From contig NZ_JAGPWC010000051.1 in assembly GCF_018119405.1 (NCBI RefSeq), forward strand, positions 1 through 36,490: DNA of 36,490 nucleotides, written 5' to 3'. Source of the DNA: Massilia sp. ST3 (GTDB taxonomy: Bacteria > Pseudomonadota > Gammaproteobacteria > Burkholderiales > Burkholderiaceae_D). Positions within the stretch are counted from its first letter, which is position 1. Every line of letters starts with the position of its first letter. The position numbers and the translations under genes were made by a program. The notes below the pieces were generated by a model. That model searched no databases and had not been told where the DNA came from. It worked only from the letters and a program-made list of their open reading frames with translations. Positions 22,072 through 29,595 of the stretch are shown piece by piece.

Positions 22072-22100
22072 TTGGAAATGTTGTCGGCCCTCTTTATAAT
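22072..22100 (+). promoter_or_regulatory. Sigma70-like promoter of the arsRCB operon
   Basis: TTGGAA (22072-22077; 4 of 6 match) and a perfect TATAAT (22095-22100) are spaced by 17 bases. Transcription should begin near 22107, about 20 bases before the arsR start. A palindrome CAATATTG (22067-22074) overlaps the -35 box and could be an additional repressor contact. Confidence 0.65.
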
Positions 22101-22125
22101 TCCACACTTCTCGAAATGTCAGTTC

Positions 22126-22458
22126 ATGCCTATGGAAACGAATAACGCCATCGCGGCGCTTGCCGCCCTTGCCCAGGAATCGCGGCTGGCCGCCTTCCGC
22201 CTGCTGGTCCAGGCCGGGCCGGAGGGCCTGTCCGCCAGCCGCATCGCCGAGGCGCTGCAGATCCCTTCCTCGTCGCTGTCCTTCCATCTGAAGGAGCTCA
22301 CTCACGCAGGCCTGGTCGCGCCGCGCCAGGACGGGCGCTTCATCATCTACGCCGCCCGCTTCGACACCATGTCGGCGCTGCTGGGCTTCCTGACCGAGAA
22401 CTGCTGCGGCGGCAATCCCTGCTCGCCGGTCGCGACCACCTGCTGCGCCGCCGAATGA
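22126..22458 (+). CDS. arsR: ArsR-family arsenic-responsive repressor
   Basis: A 110-residue winged-helix repressor. The helix-turn-helix is SASRIAEALQIPSSSLSFHLKELTHAGLV, and the N-terminus METNNAIAALAALAQESRLAAFRLLVQ is typical of the betaproteobacterial ars-operon type. The C-terminal tail has five cysteines (C93-C94, C99, C106-C107), the probable As(III) site, unlike E. coli ArsR where it is in the recognition region. A second ATG at 22132 is equally plausible as start; neither has a clear Shine-Dalgarno sequence. Longer upstream frames are rejected because they would overlap the promoter. The stop overlaps arsC (ATGA). It probably represses its own operon, and possibly the divergent one. 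Confidence 0.9.
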   Translation: MPMETNNAIAALAALAQESRLAAFRLLVQAGPEGLSASRIAEALQIPSSSLSFHLKELTHAGLVAPRQDGRFIIYAARFDTMSALLGFLTENCCGGNPCSPVATTCCAAE

Positions 22459-22952
22459 ACGTCTTGTTTCTATGCACCGGCAACTCCTGTCGCTCCCTCA
22501 TCAGTGAAGCCGTCTTCAACCACCTTGCGCCCATGGGCTGGAAGGCGATCAGCGCCGGCAGCCAGCCCACCGGCCGCCTGAACGAACGCGCGCTGGCACT
22601 CCTGGCCGCCAAGGGCATCCCGACCGAGGGTTATTACAGCAAGTCCTGGGACGGCCTGCCCGTGACGCCGGACATCGTGGTCACCGTGTGCGCCAGCGCG
22701 GCGGGAGAGACCTGCCCGGCCTATCTCGGCCCGGTGCTGCGCACCCACTGGGGTGTCGAGGATCCCAGCCACGTGGTCGGCACCGAGGAGGAAATCACCG
22801 AGGCCTTCGAGCGCGCCTACGCCATCCTGCGCGCGCGCATCGAAGCCTTCCTGGCGCTGGCGCTGGCCGAACTGGTCCGGGACCGCGCGCGCTTCAAGGC
22901 GGAGCTCGACACGATCGGCGCGCTGCTGCCGCCCGAAGGATGCCGCCCGTGA
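22455..22952 (+). CDS. arsC: Arsenate reductase, low-molecular-weight-phosphatase (thioredoxin) type
   Basis: A 165-residue reductase that converts arsenate to arsenite for export. The phosphatase-like loop CTGNSCR (C7 to R13) is at the N-terminus, followed by S14; the redox pair is C79 and C87 in VTVCASAAGETCPA, and HWGVEDPS supplies the acid. The three cysteines C7, C79 and C87 correspond to the nucleophile and the disulfide relay of Staphylococcus aureus-type ArsC, which is recycled by thioredoxin, not by glutaredoxin as in the E. coli plasmid enzyme. It overlaps arsR by 4 bases and arsB by 4 bases, so expression is translationally coupled. The C-terminal extension after about residue 135 is helical. 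Confidence 0.93.
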   Translation: MNVLFLCTGNSCRSLISEAVFNHLAPMGWKAISAGSQPTGRLNERALALLAAKGIPTEGYYSKSWDGLPVTPDIVVTVCASAAGETCPAYLGPVLRTHWGVEDPSHVVGTEEEITEAFERAYAILRARIEAFLALALAELVRDRARFKAELDTIGALLPPEGCRP

Positions 22953-24229
22953 TCGTTGCAGTCCTGATTTTCATCGCCACCCTCATCCTGGTCATCTGGC
23001 AGCCGCGCGGCCTGGGCATCGGCTGGAGCGCGGCCGCCGGCGCCATCGCCGCGCTGCTGGCCGGCGTGATCCAGCCCGGCGACATCCCGGTCGTCTGGGG
23101 CATCGTGTGGAACGCCACCGGCGCCTTCATCGCCGTCATCATGATCAGCCTGCTGCTCGACAAGGCCGGCTTCTTCGAATGGGCTGCGCTGCACGTGGCG
23201 CGCTGGGGCCGCGGCCAGGGCCGGCGCCTGTTCGTGCTGCTGGTGCTGCTGGGCGCCGTCGTGGCGGCGCTGTTCGCCAACGACGGCGCGGCCCTGATCC
23301 TGACGCCCATCGTGGTCGCCATGCTGGCGGCCCTGCGCTTTTCTCCGCGGGCGACACTGGCCTTCGTGATGGCGGCGGGCTTCATCGCGGATACGGCCAG
23401 CCTGCCGCTGGTGGTCTCGAACCTGGTCAATATCGTCTCGAGCGACTATTTCGGCATCGGCTTCGCGCGCTATGCGGCGGTGATGGCCCCGGTCAACCTG
23501 GTGTCGGTGGCGGCGACCCTGGCGGCCTTGTTGTGCTTCTTCAGGAAGGACATTCCGGCGGACTACGACCTGGCGCAGCTCAGGCGGCCGGATGAGGCGA
23601 TCCATGACCGCGCCACCTTCGTCACCGGCTGGTGGGTGCTGGCGATGCTGCTGGCCGGCTTTTTCTGGCTGGACGAGATCGGCGTTCCGATCAGCGCCGT
23701 CGCCGCCCTCGGCGCCGCCCTGCTGCTGGCGGTGGCGGCGCGCGGTCACCGGATCTCGACGCGCGCGGTGCTGCGCGGCGCGCCGTGGCAGGTGGTGGTG
23801 TTCTCGCTGGGGATGTACCTGGTGGTCTACGGCTTGCGCAACGCCGGCCTGCTCGGCTACCTGACCGCCTTGCTGGAGCGCTGCGCCGCCTACGGCGTAT
23901 GGGGCGCGGCCCTGGGGACAGGCTTCATCACGGCGCTCCTGTCCTCGGTCATGAACAACATGCCCACGGTGCTGGTCGGCGCGCTGGCGATCGACGCCAG
24001 TACGGCGCAAGGCGCGGTGCGCGAGGCGATGATCTACGCGAACGTGATCGGCAGCGACCTCGGTCCCAAGATCACGCCGATCGGCAGCCTGGCGACCCTG
24101 CTGTGGCTGCACGTCCTGTCGAGCAAGGGGATCGCCATCTCCTGGGGGTATTATTTCCGTGTGGGCTTGGTGCTCACGCTACCCATTTTGCTGGTGACGC
24201 TGGGCGCGCTCGCGCTGCGCCTGGGCTAA
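22949..24229 (+). CDS. arsB: Arsenite/antimonite efflux permease ArsB
   Basis: A 426-residue, 12-helix inner-membrane arsenite antiporter. Signature segments include LVIWQPRGLGIGWSAAAG, FANDGAALILTPIVVAM, MAAGFIADTASLPLVVSNL, SSVMNNMPTVLVGAL and GSDLGPKITPIGSLATLLW, closely matching my memory of E. coli ArsB along the whole length. The start is taken as the GTG at 22949: GAAGGA (22935-22940) is well spaced for it, it overlaps the arsC stop as GTGA, and it aligns the N-terminus with that of E. coli ArsB; an ATG at 22940 is the alternative. No arsA ATPase gene is adjacent, so transport is probably driven by the proton gradient. Confidence 0.95.
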   Translation: MIVAVLIFIATLILVIWQPRGLGIGWSAAAGAIAALLAGVIQPGDIPVVWGIVWNATGAFIAVIMISLLLDKAGFFEWAALHVARWGRGQGRRLFVLLVLLGAVVAALFANDGAALILTPIVVAMLAALRFSPRATLAFVMAAGFIADTASLPLVVSNLVNIVSSDYFGIGFARYAAVMAPVNLVSVAATLAALLCFFRKDIPADYDLAQLRRPDEAIHDRATFVTGWWVLAMLLAGFFWLDEIGVPISAVAALGAALLLAVAARGHRISTRAVLRGAPWQVVVFSLGMYLVVYGLRNAGLLGYLTALLERCAAYGVWGAALGTGFITALLSSVMNNMPTVLVGALAIDASTAQGAVREAMIYANVIGSDLGPKITPIGSLATLLWLHVLSSKGIAISWGYYFRVGLVLTLPILLVTLGALALRLG

Positions 24230-24253
24230 AGAAGACGAGGAGAAAATCAAGGC

Positions 24254-24595
24254 ATGAAACCGCACCGGGTGCAGCTGAGCAGGAAGAAGGGATGGCGCAT
24301 GCCCGAGAACACGATCTCGGTGGCGCGTCCCGGCAAGTGGGGCAATCCGTTCTCGGTGATGCCGGACCTGCCGCCCGGTACGCCGGTGGATTCGCGCGGC
24401 AGCAAGCGCTATGTCGCGATGCCGAGCGTGGCGGAGGCGGTGGCCGCCTACCGCCGCTGGGTGACCGAGGATCCGGCGGGCCAGGCCCTGCTGGCCGAAG
24501 CGAAGACCGCGCTACGCGGCCATCACCTGGCCTGCTGGTGCCCGCTCGACGGGCCCTGCCACGCCGGGGTGCTGCTGGAACTGGTCAACGAATGA
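24254..24595 (+). CDS. DUF4326 domain protein in the ars operon
   Basis: A 113-residue protein matching the DUF4326 family: it begins RVQLSRKKGWRMPENTISV, continues ARPGKWGNPF, and ends with ALRGHHLACWCPLDGPCHAGVLLEL. The conserved C94-x-C96 and C102-H103 could form a metal or nucleotide site. The function of the family is unknown; members occur in phages and in chromosomes. GAGGAGA at 24237-24243 precedes the ATG, and only 24 bases separate it from arsB, so it is probably the last gene of the arsRCB transcript. Its stop is 3 bases from the end of the convergent DUF2807 gene. A link to arsenic is suggested only by position. Confidence 0.8.
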   Translation: MKPHRVQLSRKKGWRMPENTISVARPGKWGNPFSVMPDLPPGTPVDSRGSKRYVAMPSVAEAVAAYRRWVTEDPAGQALLAEAKTALRGHHLACWCPLDGPCHAGVLLELVNE

Positions 24596-24598
24596 CGC

Positions 24599-25222
24599 CT
24601 ATTTGGCGGCGACCACGCTGCCGATGCCGGCCACCACCTTGTTCAGCACGCGCGGGTTGCCGTAGTAGGTGAGGTTGCCCATGCCCTGGACGCTGGCGTT
24701 CAGGCGGTTCTTGGCGTGCACCTCGACCGAGCCGATGCCTTCGAAGCTGACGTCGGCGTCCTGGGCCACCAGGTTGCGGGCGTTGACCTCGCCGACGCCC
24801 TGGGCCTGCACGCGCAGCGAGCGCACTTCGCCGTTCATCTGCAGGCTGCCGGCGCCGCGGTAGTTGACGTCGAAGCGCTCGCCCTTCACGTTGTTCAGCT
24901 TGATCAGGCCGGCGCCTTCGCCGCGGAAGCTGGCGATCTCGGGCATCGTCACGATGACGCGGTCGTCGTCGCTGATCTGGATGTTCGATTTTTCCTTGAA
25001 GCCCAGGCGCAGCTCGCCGTTCACGACCTCGGTCGTCACGCGGTCGATGTATTTCTGGTCGCCCTGCACGCGCACCGAATAGTTCTTGCCCACTTCGACC
25101 ACCAGGCTGACCGGGCCGCGCACGTCGATCGCCTTGAAGGGAGCGGCGCTGCGCGCCTGTTCGCCGGCGGCTGCCGACAAGGAAGCGAGGGAAAGAAGGG
25201 CGGCGATCACTACACGTTTCAT
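24599..25222 (-). CDS. Exported DUF2807 (GIN-domain-like) protein
   Basis: A 207-residue protein with a clear Sec signal peptide (MKRVVIAALLSLASLSAAAG, cleavage near residue 19-23) followed by a right-handed beta-helix-like DUF2807 domain. Recurrent short beta motifs are evident (GAGLIKLNNVKGE, GAGSLQMNGEV, GVGEVNARNL, GIGSVEVHAKN, GMGNLTYYGNP), each carrying a G-x-G turn. The domain is common in exported proteins of unknown function. It should be periplasmic or outer-membrane associated. GGAGA precedes the ATG at 25222; a longer frame from 25378 is rejected because it would bury the signal peptide. It converges with DUF4326. Confidence 0.85.
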   Translation of the reverse strand: MKRVVIAALLSLASLSAAAGEQARSAAPFKAIDVRGPVSLVVEVGKNYSVRVQGDQKYIDRVTTEVVNGELRLGFKEKSNIQISDDDRVIVTMPEIASFRGEGAGLIKLNNVKGERFDVNYRGAGSLQMNGEVRSLRVQAQGVGEVNARNLVAQDADVSFEGIGSVEVHAKNRLNASVQGMGNLTYYGNPRVLNKVVAGIGSVVAAK

Positions 25223-25410
25223 GGCTGTCTCCGTTTGGTTGATGAGGCCATTGTAGGGAGCCCCTTGCGGGCCGGGGCCGGTTTGCGACGAACTGCACAA
25301 AACAGGGGCTGGACTGCGCGCGGAAATCTTTTCCATCCCGAATGCTTCAATTTCTATCGGAAAGACTTTGGCCGGCATTCCCGGGTTTTTGCGCCATTAT
25401 CGCGACAGTT

Positions 25411-25430
25411 TGCGCGCACGATTGCGCGCA
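25411..25430. repeat. Two TGCGCGCA palindromes, 12 bp apart
   Basis: The self-complementary octamer TGCGCGCA occurs at 25411-25418 and again at 25423-25430. The pair lies upstream of the -10 box at 25457-25462, in the gap between the divergent DUF2807 and GyrI-like genes. It could be a tandem operator, but CG-rich palindromes arise easily at this base composition. Confidence 0.3.
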
Positions 25431-25456
25431 TGACAAGATTGTCGAAGAGATAAGGC

Positions 25457-25462
25457 TATAAT
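25457..25462 (+). promoter_or_regulatory. TATAAT -10 box before the GyrI-like gene
   Basis: A perfect TATAAT lies 29 bases before the ATG at 25491. A recognisable -35 box at 16-18 bases is not seen, so an activator or a degenerate -35 is likely. Confidence 0.45.
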
Positions 25463-25490
25463 TCCTGGGTCCTTTTGCATAGCCGATATC

Positions 25491-25961
25491 ATGCACATCT
25501 CAACCGTCACACTACCTGAAATGAAGCTCGCCGGCCTGCCTTTTGCAGGTCCGTCCTCGGTGCTGGAAACGGACATGCCGGAAGTCTGGAAGACCTTCCT
25601 CGAACGCGAGCGTGAACTGGGCGATACCAACGGACTGCGCTATGGCGTGAGTCTGCAGGAGGAGGGCGGCGTGCGCGTCGAGTGCGTCGCCGTCGAGGTC
25701 CCGGATTTGAACAACCTGCCGCCGGGCATGATCGGCATCCGCATTCCGGCGCGCCGCTACGCGATGCTGACCCACCGCGGTCCGATGGCGCGCGTCCAGG
25801 CCACCTATGTCACCGGTTTCGCCGCCATCGAGCAGCTGGGCATGGTGCAGGATCCGGATGGTTTCCGTCTCGAGCGCTACGACCGGCGCTACACGCCGAC
25901 CTTGCACGACGGTGCGCGGCCCGACAATGCCTACGATATCCTGATCCCCTTGTACGGATGA
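25491..25961 (+). CDS. GyrI-like/AraC effector-binding domain protein
   Basis: A 156-residue stand-alone effector-binding domain (GyrI-like, also called AraC-type effector-binding). Family features are the N-terminal LPEMKLAGLPFAG, VECVAVEVPDLNNLPPGMIGIRIPARRYAMLTHRGPMARVQATY, and the terminal FRLERYDRRYTP..AYDILIPLYG. Such domains bind small hydrophobic or cationic ligands; stand-alone versions include E. coli SbmC/GyrI, which counteracts DNA gyrase poisons, and hydrolase-like members. No DNA-binding domain is present. It is transcribed alone, judging from the TATAAT upstream and the 219-base gap downstream. The ligand is unknown. Confidence 0.8.
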   Translation: MHISTVTLPEMKLAGLPFAGPSSVLETDMPEVWKTFLERERELGDTNGLRYGVSLQEEGGVRVECVAVEVPDLNNLPPGMIGIRIPARRYAMLTHRGPMARVQATYVTGFAAIEQLGMVQDPDGFRLERYDRRYTPTLHDGARPDNAYDILIPLYG

Positions 25962-26180
25962 GTCTTCATCCGTAGAAATTGGTGCCGGTATATTTCCCGA
26001 CCGCCGGCGCCGGTAGGGCGGCTCGCGCCGCCATTTGCCCTTCCCTAGGAGCTGTCGTAGTGTGCCGTCGAAATGTGACAGGCGTTTGACGGCCCATCCC
26101 TTTCTCCTTGTTTCCTTCTGTAAAGTACGCGGATAATCGCTGCTTGGCGGCCCGCCGAGGCCGCGGCAACAGGAGAAACA

Positions 26181-27860
26181 ATGAACGAGCACAAAACGGA
26201 GCCGGGCGGCCAGGATCCCGCCGCCCAGCCGGACAATCCCGCGCGCAGGCGCATCTTCCAGGCGGCCACCGCCGTCGGCCTGGGCTCGGCCCTGCCAGGC
26301 ATGGCGCAGGCCGCCTCCGCGCCGGCTGCCGCCCCTGCGGCCACCGCCAAGGGTTCGCTCGACGGCAAGCTGAAGCAGCAGGTCAAGAACGTGGTCGTGA
26401 TCTACCTGGAGAACCGCAGCTTCAACAACCTGTTCGCCGATTTCCCCGGCCTGGCCTCGCCCTTGTCTGCCGTGCCGCCGGAGGCGAGCGCGCAGCGCGA
26501 CCGCGACGGCTCGGTGCTGCCCAGCCTGCCGAAGATCTGGGGCGGCATGGTGCCGGGACGCCAGGACATCGGCGGCAAGGAATACCTGATCAAGGAAGAC
26601 CAGCTGGCGAAGCTGCCGAACGCGCCCTTCAGGCTGACCGACGCCGAGGGCAAGCCCCTGCCCGAGAGCATCGTCACGCGCGACCTGGTGCACCAGTTCT
26701 ACCAGAACCAGATGCAGATCAACGGCGGCCGCAACGACGGCTTCGCGGCCTGGTCGGATGCCGGCGCGATGGTGATGGGCCATTACGGCGAGACCGCGAA
26801 GAACCTGGGCCTGTGGCAGATCGCGCGCGAGTTCACCCTGTGCGACAACTTCTTCATGGCGGCCTTCGGCGGCTCCTACCTGAACCACCAGTTCCTGATC
26901 AGCGGCCGCACGCCGGAATACTTCAACGCCGCATCGACGCCGGCCAGGTCGAAGATCGCCGTGCTCGAAGACGGTCCCACCGGCTACCGCCTGGCGGTGG
27001 CGCCGGACGGGCCGAAGTCGGCGCTGGACGGCAAGCCGAAGTACGTGCACGCCGGTCCGATCACGCCGGACGGCTATGCGGTCAACACCATGGCCCCGCC
27101 TTACCAGCCGAGCTGGGTGCATCCGGCGCAGGGCGGCGACCCGCTGCACGCGGACCCGCAGGACCCGTCGGTGCTGCCGCCGCAGACCTACCGCACCATC
27201 GGCGACCTGCTGTCGGAGCGCGGCGTGAGCTGGGCCTGGTACGGCGGCGCGCAGCAGGCGGCGCTGGACGGACGCGGGGCAGGGCAGAAGCCGAACTTCC
27301 AGCACCATCACCAGCCTTTCAATTACTTCAAGCAGTTCGCGCCGGGCACCCAGGCGCGCGAGCGGCACCTGCGCGACGGCGGCCTGGGCGACAGCCCGAT
27401 CTCGAACCGCTTCCTGGCCGACGTGGTGGCGGGTACGCTGCCCGCCGTCGCCTTCTACAAGCCGCAGGGCAACCTCAACCTGCACGCCGGTTATTCGGAC
27501 GTCGAGTCGGGCGACCAGCATGTGGCCAACGTGATCGAACACCTGAAGAAGTCGCCCCAGTGGAAGAACATGGTGGTGGTGATCACCTTCGACGAGAACG
27601 GCGGCTGGTGGGACCACGTGGCGCCGCCCAAGGGCGACCGCTGGGGACCGGGTTCGCGCGTGCCGGCGATCGTGGTGTCGCCGCATGCCAAGCGCGGGGC
27701 GGTGGATCACAATTTCTATGACACGACCTCGATCCTGCGCTTCATCACGCGCTTGCATGGCTTGCCGCTGCTGGAGGGGCTGGCGGCGCGCAACGCGGCC
27801 TTCGAGGCGCGCGGGGCGAGGCCGCCGGGGGATTTGACGGCGGCGCTGCGGTTTCGCTGA
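26181..27860 (+). CDS. Tat-exported phosphoesterase (acid phosphatase AcpA/phospholipase C superfamily)
   Basis: A 559-residue alkaline-phosphatase-superfamily enzyme that hydrolyses phosphate monoesters or phospholipids outside the cytoplasm. A twin-arginine signal is visible (R23-R24-I-F26 then AATAVGLGSALPGMAQA, cleavage near residue 44). The active-site strand is VVVIYLENRSFNNLF (E77, N78, S80), the second metal site includes VITFDENGGWWDHVAPP (D471, E472, N473, H479), and SPHAKRGAVDHNFYDTTSILRFI is a further signature. The overall pattern and length fit the Francisella AcpA-like acid phosphatases more than the roughly 700-residue phosphocholine-specific phospholipases C. It is followed by a strong intrinsic terminator and is monocistronic. 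The substrate is not settled by the sequence. Confidence 0.85.
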   Translation: MNEHKTEPGGQDPAAQPDNPARRRIFQAATAVGLGSALPGMAQAASAPAAAPAATAKGSLDGKLKQQVKNVVVIYLENRSFNNLFADFPGLASPLSAVPPEASAQRDRDGSVLPSLPKIWGGMVPGRQDIGGKEYLIKEDQLAKLPNAPFRLTDAEGKPLPESIVTRDLVHQFYQNQMQINGGRNDGFAAWSDAGAMVMGHYGETAKNLGLWQIAREFTLCDNFFMAAFGGSYLNHQFLISGRTPEYFNAASTPARSKIAVLEDGPTGYRLAVAPDGPKSALDGKPKYVHAGPITPDGYAVNTMAPPYQPSWVHPAQGGDPLHADPQDPSVLPPQTYRTIGDLLSERGVSWAWYGGAQQAALDGRGAGQKPNFQHHHQPFNYFKQFAPGTQARERHLRDGGLGDSPISNRFLADVVAGTLPAVAFYKPQGNLNLHAGYSDVESGDQHVANVIEHLKKSPQWKNMVVVITFDENGGWWDHVAPPKGDRWGPGSRVPAIVVSPHAKRGAVDHNFYDTTSILRFITRLHGLPLLEGLAARNAAFEARGARPPGDLTAALRFR

Positions 27861-27880
27861 GCGTTTTGTGTAGTTGGTGG

Positions 27881-27909
27881 AAGCCAGTGCTGTTGGACTG
27901 GCTTTTTTT
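27881..27909 (+). terminator. Rho-independent terminator of the phosphoesterase gene
   Basis: An 8-bp perfect stem AAGCCAGT (27881-27888) and ACTGGCTT (27897-27904) with an 8-base loop runs directly into seven T residues (27903-27909), 21 bases after the stop codon. It is the clearest intrinsic terminator in the window. Confidence 0.85.
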
Positions 27910-27929
27910 ATGGTGGTGGCTGCCTGGCG

Positions 27930-28043
27930 AACTTGGGTCCCGGCCTTCGCCGGGACGACGTTTTTACGCACGTAGTCGAAGTCACTCAGCAGTCATCCCG
28001 CACGCTTTCCAACGTCATCCCGGCGAAGGCCGGGATCCAAGTT
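27930..28043. repeat. Two inverted REP-like units (BIME-like)
   Basis: Unit 27930-27962 and unit 28011-28043 are 33 bases each and complementary to each other with only two mismatches; 48 bases lie between them. Each is a hairpin with the core TCCCGGC-cttc-GCCGGGA and flanks AACTTGG and GACGTT. The same core and flank (AACTTGG, GAC) occur at 6495-6583 and the core alone at 3680-3709. Spacing and orientation are those of a bacterial interspersed mosaic element. Confidence 0.85.
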
Positions 28044-28194
28044 GTGTTCGCACACCACAACCCATCATTGCATCCAGGCTACCGCGCGCTCCCCCAAAAG
28101 GCCCAGCGCTACACTGCGCCGTTGTCATAACAACACCGGGCCCGCGGCCCCGAGCCGCGTTCCAGCCCCCAACCACTTACATCAGGAGAAGATC

Positions 28195-28998
28195 ATGCAG
28201 AAGAAACAGGTCCTCAAAAGCCTGCTGGCGGTATCGGCAGTGGCAGCCATGCTTGGTTCCTTCGGCGTGCAGGCGCAGAGCAATGCCCAGAGCGCCCAGC
28301 AGATGAGCCAGCACGGTTCGCAGGGCAATCCGAACCTGACCGGCAAGGCCGCCAATGACGGCACCGTGGGCAACACCAACAGCCAGGGCATGGAAGACCG
28401 CAGCGGCCAGGTCGGCAGCTCGAGCACCGCCACTACCCAGTCCGGCGCCGCCGCGCCAGCCACTACCGCCGCCGCGGCCGGCGCCAAGGGCGCCGATGCG
28501 GCCAAGCTGACCAAGGCCGACAAGAAAGCCCTGACCGACATGGCGCTGTCCAACCTGGCCGAGATCGAGACCGCGAAGCTGGCGCTGAGCAAGAGCCAGA
28601 ACCAGGAAGTGAAGACCTTCGCCCAGCAGATGATCGACGACCATACCAAGGCCCAGACCGAAGTCCAGGCCCTGGCCCAGTCCAAGGGCGTGACGCTGCC
28701 GACCGAGCCGGACGCCAAGCACAAGGCCAAGGCCGCCATGCTGGAAAAACTCAGCGGCGACGCCTTCGATCGCGCCTACACCAAGCAGTCGGGCCGTGCC
28801 GACCACAAGGCCACCCACGACAAGCTCAAGAAAAGCATGAGCGCCGTCAAGGATCCGGATATCAAGGCCCTGGCCACCAAGATGACCCCGGTCGTCGAGC
28901 AGCACCTGAAATCGGCCGAGGCCATGATCTCGACCCAGGGCCGCACCGCCACCGGCCACTCCGGCGCCACCGGCAAGACCGACAGCGGCAACAAGTAA
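28195..28998 (+). CDS. Exported DUF4142 (ferritin-like four-helix) protein
   Basis: A 267-residue exported protein. A Sec signal peptide (MQKKQVLKSLLAVSAVAAMLGSFG, cleavage after VQA near residue 27) is followed by a low-complexity, Gln/Ser/Gly/Ala/Thr-rich linker to about residue 100 and then a DUF4142 domain (about 105-245) with LTDMALSNLAEIETAKLALSKS, VKTFAQQMIDDHTKAQTEV and DHKATHDKLKK. DUF4142 has a ferritin-like four-helix fold and occurs in periplasmic proteins linked to envelope stress; its function is not established. The conserved Asp/His in the helices (IDDH) resembles a metal-binding site. The start at 28195 is supported by CAGGAGA; a longer frame from 28042 is rejected. Confidence 0.87.
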   Translation: MQKKQVLKSLLAVSAVAAMLGSFGVQAQSNAQSAQQMSQHGSQGNPNLTGKAANDGTVGNTNSQGMEDRSGQVGSSSTATTQSGAAAPATTAAAAGAKGADAAKLTKADKKALTDMALSNLAEIETAKLALSKSQNQEVKTFAQQMIDDHTKAQTEVQALAQSKGVTLPTEPDAKHKAKAAMLEKLSGDAFDRAYTKQSGRADHKATHDKLKKSMSAVKDPDIKALATKMTPVVEQHLKSAEAMISTQGRTATGHSGATGKTDSGNK

Positions 28999-29049
28999 TC
29001 CGCCAGCCCGCCATCCCGCCGCACACCCTCGGGCCCGCGGCGGGTCCGG

Positions 29050-29595
29050 TCAGCGCGCCCCCGGCGCGCTTCCCTTCCATTTCCCTTCGATCCGCTCGAT
29101 CGCGATCTCGATGCCGACGATGGCCTTGAGCATGCCCGCGATGTAGTCGCGCGGCGCGTCGTCCACGCTCCAGGGCTGCGTCCGGGCCGCTTCCTGGCGG
29201 TCGGTCTGGCGCCGCACCTGGGTCAGCAGCCAGGCCGGGTCCTCGATCGCGCGCAGGCGTCCGTGCACGTGCACCACGTGATAGTCCCAGGTGGGCACCA
29301 CTCGGCCCTGCTGTTCCACCTTCTCGATGCGGTCTGGCGTCACGTAGCCGGCCGGGCCGCGGAAGGCGACCAGCACCTGCTGGCCCGCGCGGCGCCAGAC
29401 CGGATTGGCGCGCGCCACGTGGGCGCGCAGCACCCCCTGCACACCATGTTCGCCATCCTCGACGAACTCGAAGGGCAGGTGGTCGGCGTCGGGCAATCCC
29501 TCATTGAGCGTGACCAGCATGCCGAGCGCATGGGTGGCCATCAGGTCGCGCATGGGCTCGATCCGGTCTTGCCGGTGGCGGGCGGCGATGTACAT
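29050..29595 (-). CDS. PaiB-type FMN-binding split-barrel protein
   Basis: A 181-residue protein of the FMN-binding negative transcriptional regulator (PaiB) family. It begins MYIAARHRQDRIEPMRDLMATHALGMLVT and continues with LPFEFVEDG, VLVAFRGPAGYVTPDRI and TWDYHVVHVHGRLR, then a helical C-terminus. The fold is a split barrel related to pyridoxamine-phosphate oxidase. Bacillus PaiB affects sporulation and protease genes and detoxification of polyamines, but the molecular role here is unknown. GGAGGAAA precedes the start, which overlaps the stop of the OsmC gene by one base (TGATG). It is divergent from a PLP-dependent MocR regulator. Confidence 0.87.
   Translation of the reverse strand: MYIAARHRQDRIEPMRDLMATHALGMLVTLNEGLPDADHLPFEFVEDGEHGVQGVLRAHVARANPVWRRAGQQVLVAFRGPAGYVTPDRIEKVEQQGRVVPTWDYHVVHVHGRLRAIEDPAWLLTQVRRQTDRQEAARTQPWSVDDAPRDYIAGMLKAIVGIEIAIERIEGKWKGSAPGAR

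Larger units (their letters stand above)
27861..28194. other. 334-bp intergenic region with terminator and REP pair
   Basis: No gene is visible. The region contains the intrinsic terminator of the phosphoesterase gene (27881-27909), a pair of inverted REP-like units (27930-28043), and the ribosome-binding site CAGGAGA (28183-28189) of the DUF4142 gene. The promoter of the latter should lie between about 28044 and 28180; I did not find good -35/-10 boxes there. Confidence 0.65.

Noticed and set aside
22688..22948. An N-terminal extension of ArsB starting inside arsC
   Set aside because: The added residues are an out-of-frame reading of arsC. The GTG at 22949 has a well-spaced GAAGGA and aligns with the E. 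coli ArsB N-terminus.
29026..29045. GC-rich hairpin after the DUF4142 gene
   Set aside because: The complementary segments overlap almost without a loop, so no stable hairpin forms, and there is no T-tract.
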